Shown here piece after piece: positions 33,837 through 41,736 of a stretch of DNA of 54,179 bases; the stretch's first letter is position 1, and every line of letters starts with the position of its first letter. The stretch is from Alkaliphilus pronyensis. Its GTDB lineage: Bacteria; Bacillota; Clostridia; Peptostreptococcales; Natronincolaceae. The position numbers and the translations under genes are program-made. Location of the stretch: the NCBI RefSeq assembly GCF_009017275.1, contig NZ_WBZC01000022.1, forward strand, positions 1 to 54,179, given 5' to 3'. The notes under the pieces were generated by a model. That model saw nothing but the letters and a program-made list of their open reading frames with translations. It searched no databases and was not told the origin of the DNA.

Positions 33837-35629
33837 TTTTTCTTACCTCCACGAATTTTTGTAGTAAATAGCTTAGAGAAACCAAGTATTTGGTGTATCT
33901 TAATTGCTCCGTGGCCTTTAATTGGTGATTCCCCTTTATTTGCTTTTACAAAGTCTTTACGGGACCCAATGAAAATGTTCTTCATCGGTAGTTCATGAGG
34001 ACAGACAATTGTACAGTTATCACAGGCATTACATGAATAAGCTAACATCGCTTCCATCTTACCTTCTTCTACTAACCCCGTTATGATATCCTTTGGACAG
34101 ATTCCAAAGTCGTTCATCATAATACATTCCTTCATACAAAGCTTACATTCACAAACTAAGCAACGGGATGCCTCTTTAACTGCTTGTTCTTCAGTAAAGC
34201 CTAAATCTGACTGAGCAAAATCCTTTTTACGTTCTTCAGCAGGTCGCATATTTGTGTGTAGTCTTTGTAAATCTTCTGTTCCCTCTGGTAGTGGTACGTT
34301 TAATTTAGTTTCATAGGTCCATTCATTCTTGAAGTCTCTATCAGCCCTTAAGTCTTGGCCCTTTAAATATCTATCAATACTGTTTGCAGCCTTTCTACCC
34401 AATGCCATTGCCTCTACTACGATGAAACCACCGGCAGCATCTCCAGCTACAAATACATTATCAAGCTTTGTTGACAGGGTCTCTTTGTCTACCTCATATC
34501 TTCCGCCTCTTGTCTGGGGAAGAACTCCTCCTGTAACATCTTCTACCAATTGCCCTGTAGCCATTATCACAGTATCAACTTCAATTACCTTTGCTTCTCC
34601 TTCATACTGTGGATTGAATTTACCTTCTTTGTCTAGGATAGACTTTACTTTTTGTATCTTAATTCCTGTTACCTTGCCATCCTCCTCAATTATTTCAAGT
34701 GGACCCCATCCAGCATTAAAAACAACGCCCTCTTCTACAGATTCATGAATTTCTTCTTGGGATGCAGGTAACTTTGCCATGTCTTCTAAAGAACATTGAT
34801 ATACTTCCTTAGCACCAATTCTCCATGATGAACGGGCACAGTCCATTGCAACGTCTCCACCACCGATTACCATAACTCTTTTTACTGCTCTTGAGAATTT
34901 TTGAGTAAGACTAATTTCCTTTAAATACTCGGTAGCTGGATAAACACCTTCTGCCTTGTGGCCTGCCATTGGAATAATGTTACCCTTGTGGGCTCCATGG
35001 GCAATGATTACCCCGTCATATTTTTCGCAAAGCTCATTAAAGCTAATCTCCTTACCGATTTCCACACCAAGCTTCATTTCCACACCAAGCTTGTTTAGAT
35101 AATTGTACTCACGGTCTATAATATCTCTAGGAAGTCTGTATTCAGGTATACCCACCCGCATCATTCCCCCCACTACATTAAGCTTATCAAAAATAGTAAC
35201 AGCGTGGCCTTTTTTCCTAAGATCAATGGCAGCTTGAGCCCCAGCAGGACCAGCTCCGATAATGGCAACCTTCTTTCCAGTTGGACTTTCTGTTGTTGTA
35301 TCCCAGATAGACTCATTGTCTGCTTGTTCAGCTGCAAAACGCTTTAAGGCAGCAATAGCCACTGGTTGATTGAATTCTACCCCTCTTCTGCAATCCTTTT
35401 CACATGGATGGGCACAAATCCTACCCAGCGTATTAGGTAAGAATAATTTCTCACGAATGACTTTAATAGCCTCATCATACTTTTTCTCGCCTATTAAATT
35501 AACATATTTTTTAACATCTGTACCCATAGGGCATCTACTCTGACAAAACGCATCTTCATACCCCATACAGTCATCTATTATTTTTTGAGCATTTTTTATA
35601 ACACCTTCACTAAAAACCACATTGCTCAA
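33833..35629 (-). CDS. NAD(P)-linked FAD/Fe-S oxidoreductase (GltD-like)
   Basis: A 598-residue flavoprotein. An N-terminal Fe-S domain (CQSRCPMGTDVKKYV and CAHPCEKDCRRG, about 30-90) is followed by a FAD motif VAIIGAGPAGAQAA (about 128), a pyridine-nucleotide motif VMVIGGGDVAMDCARSSW (about 255) and a C-terminal ferredoxin part with CLVCECKLCMKEC and CNACDNCTIVCPHELP (about 490-565). This is the small-subunit plan of glutamate synthase and NfnB/sulfide-dehydrogenase enzymes, but no large GltB subunit is present, so it likely feeds electrons to its coupled HdrB-like partner. The start is uncertain; TTG at 35629 has the best-placed AAAGGGTG, GTG at 35638 is the alternative. Confidence 0.88.
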   Translation of the reverse strand: MSNVVFSEGVIKNAQKIIDDCMGYEDAFCQSRCPMGTDVKKYVNLIGEKKYDEAIKVIREKLFLPNTLGRICAHPCEKDCRRGVEFNQPVAIAALKRFAAEQADNESIWDTTTESPTGKKVAIIGAGPAGAQAAIDLRKKGHAVTIFDKLNVVGGMMRVGIPEYRLPRDIIDREYNYLNKLGVEMKLGVEIGKEISFNELCEKYDGVIIAHGAHKGNIIPMAGHKAEGVYPATEYLKEISLTQKFSRAVKRVMVIGGGDVAMDCARSSWRIGAKEVYQCSLEDMAKLPASQEEIHESVEEGVVFNAGWGPLEIIEEDGKVTGIKIQKVKSILDKEGKFNPQYEGEAKVIEVDTVIMATGQLVEDVTGGVLPQTRGGRYEVDKETLSTKLDNVFVAGDAAGGFIVVEAMALGRKAANSIDRYLKGQDLRADRDFKNEWTYETKLNVPLPEGTEDLQRLHTNMRPAEERKKDFAQSDLGFTEEQAVKEASRCLVCECKLCMKECIMMNDFGICPKDIITGLVEEGKMEAMLAYSCNACDNCTIVCPHELPMKNIFIGSRKDFVKANKGESPIKGHGAIKIHQILGFSKLFTTKIRGGKKK

Positions 35630-35720
35630 CACAATCACCCTTTCTTATTTTTGTGGGTATCCATCTAAATGTAAAGTGGGAGACGACCTAAAATAAGCCG
35701 CCTCTCCATTATTTCTTAAT

Positions 35721-36695
35721 TTACTTACCATTTTCTACTAGAGCTTCTGCATTATTCTTTTCATAATACTCATAGCTCCATTCAATCCAAGATCCATCAT
35801 AGTTTTTGACATTTTCATATCCAAGTGCTTGAGTTAATACAAGTAAAGAGTGGGCACTACGAACACCCGATTGACAGTAAGGGATAATTTCTTTACCTTC
35901 TAATTTACCATAAAGTTCCTTTAACTCATCTAAAGACTTTAGTGTTGTATCTTCATTAACTGAATTTGTCCACTCGATCCATACAGCACCTGAAATCTTT
36001 CCAGGACCGTAAGCTCCTTTTTTCGTTGAGCTACCATCTTCTTCATCCTTTGCTCGTGTATCTAATATAACAGTATCTGTATTTAATGCCGCAACCACAT
36101 CTTCAAAGTTGGCGACCAGTGCTTCACTTGCTTTTGGTGCCTTATAATTTGTTGCTTCTACTACTGGGGCATCGCCACCTGTTGGATATCCAGCTCCGAT
36201 CCAAGCATTTAAACCACCATCTAAATATCTAACGTTCTTATGACCTAGTAATTTAATTTGCCACCATAGTCTTGCAGCATCATGATGAGCATTAGATGCA
36301 TAAACTACAATTGTTGATTTTGGTGTTGCACCATAGCTAGAAAGAATTGCTTCTGTTTCTTCGATTGTATTTCTCATTCCTCCGAACTCATAAGCGCCTT
36401 CTTTTGCTGAATAATCATCCCTCCACATTGTGAATGACCCTTCGATCGGTGCATCGCCTGTTTTAGGATTTAAAGAGCCGATTATAACAACATCCTTACC
36501 AGAATCCATAAGATCCTTTAATTGTAAAGGTGTGATAAAGGCATCTGGGTTTGCATACTCTGCAATCTTTTGACCTTGCTCTGTTGCATCTACAATAACT
36601 TTTTGAACTCCGAACATTTGAGTATAGCCGTAGTACCCTCCACCTGCAATTACAACTAGGGCTAATAAAATAATCATTAAATTTTTACCTTTCAT
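35721..36695 (-). CDS. Membrane-anchored tandem rhodanese (YnjE-like sulfurtransferase)
   Basis: A 324-residue sulfurtransferase with an N-terminal signal or anchor helix (residues 6-22), so it acts outside the membrane. Two rhodanese domains follow: the first (about 50-180) lacks a catalytic cysteine (YASNAHHDA), the second (about 195-315) has C274 in PYCQSGVRS. An inactive first and active second domain is the normal tandem-rhodanese plan. It should carry sulfane sulfur as a persulfide. First gene of the operon; the ribosome site AAGGGGGATTTTTTC precedes the ATG. E. coli YnjE is the counterpart by context. LysR is divergent across 260 nt. Confidence 0.92.
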   Translation of the reverse strand: MKGKNLMIILLALVVIAGGGYYGYTQMFGVQKVIVDATEQGQKIAEYANPDAFITPLQLKDLMDSGKDVVIIGSLNPKTGDAPIEGSFTMWRDDYSAKEGAYEFGGMRNTIEETEAILSSYGATPKSTIVVYASNAHHDAARLWWQIKLLGHKNVRYLDGGLNAWIGAGYPTGGDAPVVEATNYKAPKASEALVANFEDVVAALNTDTVILDTRAKDEEDGSSTKKGAYGPGKISGAVWIEWTNSVNEDTTLKSLDELKELYGKLEGKEIIPYCQSGVRSAHSLLVLTQALGYENVKNYDGSWIEWSYEYYEKNNAEALVENGK

Positions 36696-36881
36696 GAAAA
36701 AATCCCCCTTGTTTTTTGTTTGTTAAACTTTTTACAATCTAATTGTATAATAAAAATTCTTGTTATGATAATAAATGTTCTTTATGGTGCATAATCCTTT
36801 CCTATATTAGTTAATGTTTTAACAATGTTTAGTATATTTAAAAAATCATTGAATATAATCATTAAATTAACCTACCAGTAC

Positions 36882-36915
36882 CTATATAGTATAGCTACAT
36901 TACATATGCTATAAT
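36882..36915. promoter_or_regulatory. LysR intergenic promoter/operator candidate
   Basis: In the 260-nt gap between the divergent rhodanese and LysR genes lies TATAAT at 36910-36915, a -10 box for lysR, with a palindrome CTATA-TAG-TATAG at 36882-36894 over the expected -35 zone. LysR-type regulators often bind such short inverted repeats between themselves and their target. The -35 match is poor. Confidence 0.4.
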
Positions 36916-36955
36916 TATAATAATTGTAATAAAAATTAGATTGGTAGGTGATCTC

Positions 36956-37855
36956 ATGAATTTTCAATACTTAAAAGCTTTCTTTGTTACTGTAAAGGTT
37001 AATAGTATTACTAAAGCCGCAAAGATCCTCCACCTAACTCAACCTAGTGTCAGTATGCAAATACAATCCTTAGAAAAGGACCTTCAAGTAAGTTTATTGA
37101 ATCGTAGTAATAAGGGTGTTGAACTTACAGAGGCTGGAAAGATTGTTTTCGACTATGCCAGTACAATATTATCTATTCAAGATAATATCGAAAGGGATTT
37201 GACTAACTTAATTGATAATAAAAAACAGTTATTAGTAGGAGCTTGTAAAGCTGTAGGGGAGTATGCTTTGCCCTGTAGTATTTATGTTTATAAAGAAAGC
37301 AACAAAGATATTCATATTAACTTAGATATCAACAATACCTCTGATATCTTTAGAAAGCTTTTAGACAGAACGGTTAACCTCGGAATTATCCATGGTGATT
37401 GTAATCATAGTAAGCAGGATGAGTTAGTGCTGGAGCTCATCACCAGTGGTCGTCTATTACTGGTGACATCCCTTCCCTTAATTAAAGATACAATTTCCAT
37501 AAAAGAGTTAAAGCAAATTCCTTTAATTTTTAGAGAAGAAGGCTCTGGGGTTAGGCAGTGTCTATTAGATTCATTAGCAACACAGAATATTGATTTAAAT
37601 GATCTAAATATTATTTATGAATTGAATTCAATGGAGGCCATTAAATCATCAGTTCTCTCAGGCAAAGGCATTTCTTTTATTCCAGAGCTATCTATTAAGA
37701 GAGAGTTAAAAGATGGTATTTTAAAGAGGATTAATATTGATAATCTTGAAGTAAACACCGAGTTCTATATGGCTTACCGAAAAGACCACACTTTAAGCCC
37801 CCATGAACTGAGCTTTATCCAATTTATTAAATCCTCCAAGAGGGGCTTTTGTTAA
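36956..37855 (+). CDS. LysR-type transcriptional regulator
   Basis: A 299-residue regulator. The N-terminal winged helix-turn-helix (about 1-60) reads FQYLKAFFVTVKVNSITKAAKILHLTQPSVSMQIQSLEKDL. A linker helix follows, then the effector domain with FREEGSGVRQCLLD near 195, as in CysB/CysL-type proteins. I chose ATG at 36956 because TAGGTGATCTC precedes it; a TTG at 36941 is discarded. Divergent from the rhodanese operon and convergent with the YeeE operon, so it most likely controls one or both of them in response to a sulfur signal (inference). Confidence 0.92.
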   Translation: MNFQYLKAFFVTVKVNSITKAAKILHLTQPSVSMQIQSLEKDLQVSLLNRSNKGVELTEAGKIVFDYASTILSIQDNIERDLTNLIDNKKQLLVGACKAVGEYALPCSIYVYKESNKDIHINLDINNTSDIFRKLLDRTVNLGIIHGDCNHSKQDELVLELITSGRLLLVTSLPLIKDTISIKELKQIPLIFREEGSGVRQCLLDSLATQNIDLNDLNIIYELNSMEAIKSSVLSGKGISFIPELSIKRELKDGILKRINIDNLEVNTEFYMAYRKDHTLSPHELSFIQFIKSSKRGFC

Positions 37856-37895
37856 AAAATCATTTGATTCAAGGACCAAAAAAGAACTAGCGTAG

Positions 37896-37954
37896 GCCCC
37901 AGCTATATACTAGGCAAGGGTGCTAATTCTTCGCAGTAACGCAGAAGGTGGGGC
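37896..37954. other. GC-richer folded intergenic segment
   Basis: Arms GCCCCA (37896-37901) and TGGGGC (37949-37954) enclose a smaller CTTC/GAAG stem-loop. It lies between the converging lysR and YeeE genes. It could be a two-way terminator but has no T run beside the outer stem. Function is uncertain. Confidence 0.3.
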
Positions 37955-37966
37955 ATTTTCAACAGG

Positions 37967-38488
37967 CTACAGTAGGTATCTTACAAGTATTTTAGACCCA
38001 ACCCAAGCCCCCACCAACATAAAAAAAGCAAATACCCATCCATGTAGTGAAAAGGATGGTATGGCGCTAAAATATCCACCAATATTACAACCAAAACTCA
38101 ACCTAGTTCCGTAGCCCATCATTACTCCACCAAGCAAAGCAAAACCAAGTTGTTTTTTGCTTTTTATTTTTTTCCACTTGAATTCAGAAGCTAAGAGTAC
38201 AGAGATTAGGGCACCCAAAATAATAGCTAGATTTAGTAGAATATATGGATTTGCCAAAAAAGATTCACTGGTTTTAATATCTATATTTCTATAGGTGGTA
38301 AAGTAGTACCACTTTGATGGTTCTAAGCCTATTTTTTCTAGAATAAAGGCACCAATAGAAACAATACCATTGGTTACTCTCCACATTCTGCCTGTAGTGT
38401 AAAACAGTAGAATATTGAAAGTAGCAAGAAGCACAGCTCCAGTTCTATAGGTCCAAGGATTTTTAAATATTTTATTATATATTTTCAA
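37967..38488 (-). CDS. YeeE/YedE family transporter, C-terminal-half protein
   Basis: A 173-residue membrane protein with about four to five helices and the conserved segment GYGTRLSFGCNIGGYFSAIPSFSLHGWVF near 120-148, whose cysteine matches the functional cysteine of the thiosulfate importer YeeE (TsuA). It looks like the second half of that protein; the first half is encoded at 38759-39451. The likely start is TTG at 38488, with GGGGGGAAGAGA before it; a TTG at 38503 overlaps the site. It follows the TusA-like gene by about 28 nt. Confidence 0.88.
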   Translation of the reverse strand: MKIYNKIFKNPWTYRTGAVLLATFNILLFYTTGRMWRVTNGIVSIGAFILEKIGLEPSKWYYFTTYRNIDIKTSESFLANPYILLNLAIILGALISVLLASEFKWKKIKSKKQLGFALLGGVMMGYGTRLSFGCNIGGYFSAIPSFSLHGWVFAFFMLVGAWVGSKILVRYLL

Positions 38489-38516
38489 TCTCTTCCCCCC
38501 CAATTAATCGCCATAT

Positions 38517-38744
38517 TCACTTCTGCTTTTCTATAAAAATTTCCCATTGTCCTTCAGTAATTTCAATATAATCCACATGATGGCCCTGCTTTTTTACCCA
38601 GTCTACTACATTTACAATTGAACAATTGTGGTCTGTTTCTAGTATTAATAAATCCCCAATCTTCATTTGCTGTAGCTTTTTATGGGCCTTCAACAACGGA
38701 ATGGGGCACGCTTCATATAAACAATCTAATCTAAATTCTGCCAT
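38517..38744 (-). CDS. TusA/YeeD-like sulfur carrier
   Basis: A 75-residue sulfur-carrier protein of the TusA family. The key motif is C13-P-I-P (EACPIPLLKAHKKL); the cysteine carries sulfur as a persulfide. In characterised systems a YeeD/TusA-like partner (TsuB) works with YeeE (TsuA) in thiosulfate uptake. The ribosome site AGGAGGTAAGT precedes the ATG. The gene sits between the two YeeE-half genes, 14 nt after the first. Confidence 0.93.
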   Translation of the reverse strand: MAEFRLDCLYEACPIPLLKAHKKLQQMKIGDLLILETDHNCSIVNVVDWVKKQGHHVDYIEITEGQWEIFIEKQK

Positions 38745-38758
38745 ACTTACCTCCTATA

Positions 38759-39451
38759 TCACATAGACATAATGCTATTTTTTTTATCATACCAATCAGC
38801 TAGAAAATATAAGAATAATAAAATAATAACCTGACCAATGGTGGCGAATGGTAAAGCTACATAATCTGGTATAAAGATGGTAGGAGAATTTGAAATCAGT
38901 ACTTTATCCCAAAACTCAAAATGCCATGTTCCAATAACTGCCCCCATCATAAATGCAAAAAATACCACTATCTGAAGTAAGAATCCTTCTCCCATTCTCA
39001 TCAGAAACCCACTGGCACATCCTCCTGCTATCACCATCCCAGCACCAAATAAAATAGCACCTATGGCTGTATGAATGCCTACTGGATGAACCTGTCCCAT
39101 AGTTTTAATCCAATCTAAACTTTCACTTCCACCAGAATTGGAATATTCAATTGCAACGAAGCCGATAGTAGAAATAATGAGGGCTAAGATGATGGCCTTC
39201 AAAAGGGATGTACTCCCAACTAATACAGGGTCCCTAAAGCTGGCAGAAAAACAGAATTTGGACCTTTGTAATGTTACTCCAATCAATATCCCTATAATCC
39301 AAAAAGTACTATGATTAGTACTGATTTGTAGACTCAAAGCGTATATTGCTACTGCTAACACAATACATATCATCCCACAGGGCACCTGGCTACTTCTTTT
39401 TTTAAATTGCCCTTGTCGCTTAAGCTTTAACTCCTCTATAGCCTTCGACAT
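38759..39451 (-). CDS. YeeE/YedE family transporter, N-terminal-half protein
   Basis: A 230-residue membrane protein with about five to six helices. Family cysteines are in GVTLQRSKFCFSASFRDPVLVGS near 80 and GMVIAGGCASGFLMRMGEG near 140. These match the conserved pore cysteines of the YeeE thiosulfate importer. The split into two separate half-proteins around a TusA-like gene is notable. The ribosome site AAAGGGGTGATGGT precedes the ATG. First gene of the three-gene operon. Confidence 0.9.
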   Translation of the reverse strand: MSKAIEELKLKRQGQFKKRSSQVPCGMICIVLAVAIYALSLQISTNHSTFWIIGILIGVTLQRSKFCFSASFRDPVLVGSTSLLKAIILALIISTIGFVAIEYSNSGGSESLDWIKTMGQVHPVGIHTAIGAILFGAGMVIAGGCASGFLMRMGEGFLLQIVVFFAFMMGAVIGTWHFEFWDKVLISNSPTIFIPDYVALPFATIGQVIILLFLYFLADWYDKKNSIMSM

Positions 39452-39549
39452 ACCATCACCCCTTTATCTCTTGTATATTTTTTTAACATGCTTTACTTAT
39501 ATTTAATCATAACAATTTTTTGTGTTTAAATGCAAGTAGCGGCCACCAC

Positions 39550-39658
39550 CATTATTATCCATAGAGATACTGATGGGGTGCACCGCAACCAGGACATATA
39601 TCATCAATCAAAACAGAAATAAATAAGGGGCAACGTAATGATTTAAAGCTTTTTTAAT
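39550..39658 (-). pseudogene. Decayed transposase-like N-terminal zinc-ribbon fragment
   Basis: On the minus strand a frame reads KSFKSLRCPL...DDICPGCGAPHQYLYG then a stop; after a one-base shift it continues DNNGGGRYLHLNT. The CPGCGAPHQYLY...NNGG pattern resembles the N-terminal zinc ribbon of some clostridial transposases. It has no start and no remaining catalytic part. It starts right after the activase 3' end, at the right edge of the sulfur block. Confidence 0.5.
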
Positions 39659-39659
39659 C

Positions 39660-39750
39660 TCTTTATAGACTATTTGTCCATTTTCCACATCTATCTCCCC
39701 ACATAGCAACAACCTTACTATCCATTTCCACCTTTATTACTTCACAATTG
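39660..39750. repeat. Right direct repeat (3' end of the activase gene)
   Basis: Ninety-one bases that recur at 27641-27731 in the same orientation with six differences (T/C, G/A, C/T, A/C, T/C, A/C). The two copies bracket about 12 kb. Similarity stops at both ends of the segment. Confidence 0.9.
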
Positions 39751-40625
39751 TTGGAGCAGCCTCCACATTCAAAGGCAGAGGGTTGAAAGCTTAAGTCTGT
39801 GGTTTCAAAGCCTCTAAACCTAGTTTTGGTGTTTGATTCCCCAATATACTCCTTAGCCAGTATTGCTGTACCTATTGCCCCCATTATATTAAAATGCTTA
39901 GGAATAATAACCTCATGTCCTATTTCTTTTTCGAAGGCTGTCTTTATTCCAAGATTAGCTGCTACTCCACCTTGAAACACAAAGGGGGGCTCTAGTTTTT
40001 TTCCTCTACCGAGGTTATTAATATAGTTTCTAACCAGTGCTTCACACAAGCCCTTAATTATCTCCGACTTTGAAAAACCAAACTGCTGCTTTGCAATCAT
40101 ATCAGATTCAGCAAAAACAGTACATCTTCCAGCTATCCTTACATCTCTATCTGCCTTTAAAGCCATTGCTCCAAATTCTTCAATTGGTATACCTAGTCTC
40201 TCTGCTTGATGATCTAAAAAGGATCCTGTTCCAGCAGCACAAACTGTATTCATGGCAAAATCAATAACCATCTGATTGTCAACAATTATTATCTTGGAGT
40301 CTTGTCCTCCAATTTCAAAAATAGTTTTAACATCTGGAACTACATGGACTGTTGCAGTTGCATGGGCCGTTATTTCATTCTTAATTACATCTGCCCCCAC
40401 CATTGTTCCTATAAGCTGTCTTCCACTACCAGTAGTCCCTACTCCCTTTATATTTGCCTGCTGTTGCAGTGTACTTTGTAAATCTTTAAGTCCCTTCTTA
40501 ACCGAATCAAGTGGTTGACCGTTTGTTCTAATATATGCACTATAATGTACATCGCATTTTTCATCAATCAATACTATGTTGGTGCTAACAGAGCCAACAT
40601 CAATACCTATATAGAAATCCTTCAC
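39663..40625 (-). CDS. 2-hydroxyacyl-CoA dehydratase activase-type ATPase (BadF/HgdC family)
   Basis: Dimeric ATPase that drives one electron to a dehydratase or reductase using a 4Fe-4S cluster. The ASKHA fold is visible: GIDVGSVSTNIVLID at the start, IFEIGGQDSKIIIVD near 105 and QGGVAANLGIKTAFE near 225. The cluster-ligand cysteines lie in NTVCAAGTGSFLDHQ and AGRCTVFAESDM. An unusual C-terminal tail of about 45 residues carries CGGCSNNC and GDRCGKW. I chose GTG at 40625 because AGGAG lies 9 nt upstream; an ATG at 40634 abuts the site. Two partner genes lie directly upstream. Confidence 0.92.
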   Translation of the reverse strand: MKDFYIGIDVGSVSTNIVLIDEKCDVHYSAYIRTNGQPLDSVKKGLKDLQSTLQQQANIKGVGTTGSGRQLIGTMVGADVIKNEITAHATATVHVVPDVKTIFEIGGQDSKIIIVDNQMVIDFAMNTVCAAGTGSFLDHQAERLGIPIEEFGAMALKADRDVRIAGRCTVFAESDMIAKQQFGFSKSEIIKGLCEALVRNYINNLGRGKKLEPPFVFQGGVAANLGIKTAFEKEIGHEVIIPKHFNIMGAIGTAILAKEYIGESNTKTRFRGFETTDLSFQPSAFECGGCSNNCEVIKVEMDSKVVAMWGDRCGKWTNSL

Positions 40626-40642
40626 TGACTTCATCTCCTATA

Positions 40643-41734
40643 TTACGATATTTTTTTAATTCGCTTCCCCTTAATAAGATCGATAAATGCTTCTACTCTA
40701 GTTAAGCTATTTGCTGTACCACTTTGCTCGTCAATTGATAAGGTTAGTACAGGTATATTTAAGCTTTGTGATATTTTGGGTATAATACTTTGGGAAACCA
40801 ACTCTGGTAAACAGCCAAAGGGCATTAAATGAATAACTCCGTCGAATCCCCGTTGACTATAGTCTACTATATGACCTACTGTTTGCTTTGCATGTCCTCC
40901 TATGTTAATAGGTATATAGGGTTCTCCCTTTTTAAGTATTTCTACCTCATGGGTTTGATTTATGAAGGCAGGCAATGCATTATATGCAACCCATTGTGAT
41001 AAATATTGGGAACGCTCTACCTCTGCCCCTAGATTACCCAATAGCTCCTCCATCTTCATATTGATTGATGCTTCCATTACTACGTATATTTCTCCTACAA
41101 TTCCAATTCTCATTTTTTCCTTTTCATTTACATTGTAGGTTTTTATTTGGTCTAGTTGCTGGCTTCCGTCATAAAAGGCCTTCTGAATAGACCCTTTACA
41201 ATTTGCTCTATCGAATTGATTTTGTATTATATCCCATACTCTAGTAGCTTCACCTTTTTTTATCTCGTAGGCTCTAATTTTTTGTACACGCTTTTCTAAT
41301 TTGTCCAATTTTCTAATCATATCGTATACCATAAATAATGATTGCCCTACCTTAAGCCAAGAGCTATTTCCCTTTAGCTTCATAATATTTTTAAAAAATT
41401 GCTTGGAATCCCTAAACATTGAATTAAAAACAATAAAATCTATATCGAAGCCTTCTTCCTTGAGGATTCTTCTATGTACCTGTTCATAAAACCCAGCACG
41501 ACATGGGCCATGTCCACCCGAAGTAATAATTACCTCTGCTCCTAATTCAGCCGCCTGTAGATAGCTTCCTGTAATAACCTTCATTGGAAAACAAGCAAAC
41601 TCTGGACTATATTTAACTCCTAAATTAATAGTATGCTGACTTGGTTTTGGTGGCATTATTACCTCATGCCCCAATAATTCAAGTAGCTTTTTATATACCA
41701 CCGTAGTTCCCATGTAGGGAAAGGACACCCTCAT
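40643..41734 (-). CDS. 2-hydroxyacyl-CoA dehydratase subunit-like protein
   Basis: A 363-residue protein of the HgdB/DUF2229-like group, in which a 4Fe-4S cluster is reduced by the activase. Cysteines are seen in EFACFPMKVITGSYLQAAELG near 55 and GHGPCRAGFYEQVHRRIL near 75. A later segment HLMPFGCLPELVSQSIIPKISQ (about 308) and LTLSIDEQSG complete the family pattern. The ribosome site AGAGGTGCTTAAAG precedes the ATG and lies in the end of the upstream gene. The substrate of these stand-alone trios is unknown. Confidence 0.85.
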   Translation of the reverse strand: MRVSFPYMGTTVVYKKLLELLGHEVIMPPKPSQHTINLGVKYSPEFACFPMKVITGSYLQAAELGAEVIITSGGHGPCRAGFYEQVHRRILKEEGFDIDFIVFNSMFRDSKQFFKNIMKLKGNSSWLKVGQSLFMVYDMIRKLDKLEKRVQKIRAYEIKKGEATRVWDIIQNQFDRANCKGSIQKAFYDGSQQLDQIKTYNVNEKEKMRIGIVGEIYVVMEASINMKMEELLGNLGAEVERSQYLSQWVAYNALPAFINQTHEVEILKKGEPYIPINIGGHAKQTVGHIVDYSQRGFDGVIHLMPFGCLPELVSQSIIPKISQSLNIPVLTLSIDEQSGTANSLTRVEAFIDLIKGKRIKKIS

Positions 41735-41736
41735 CT

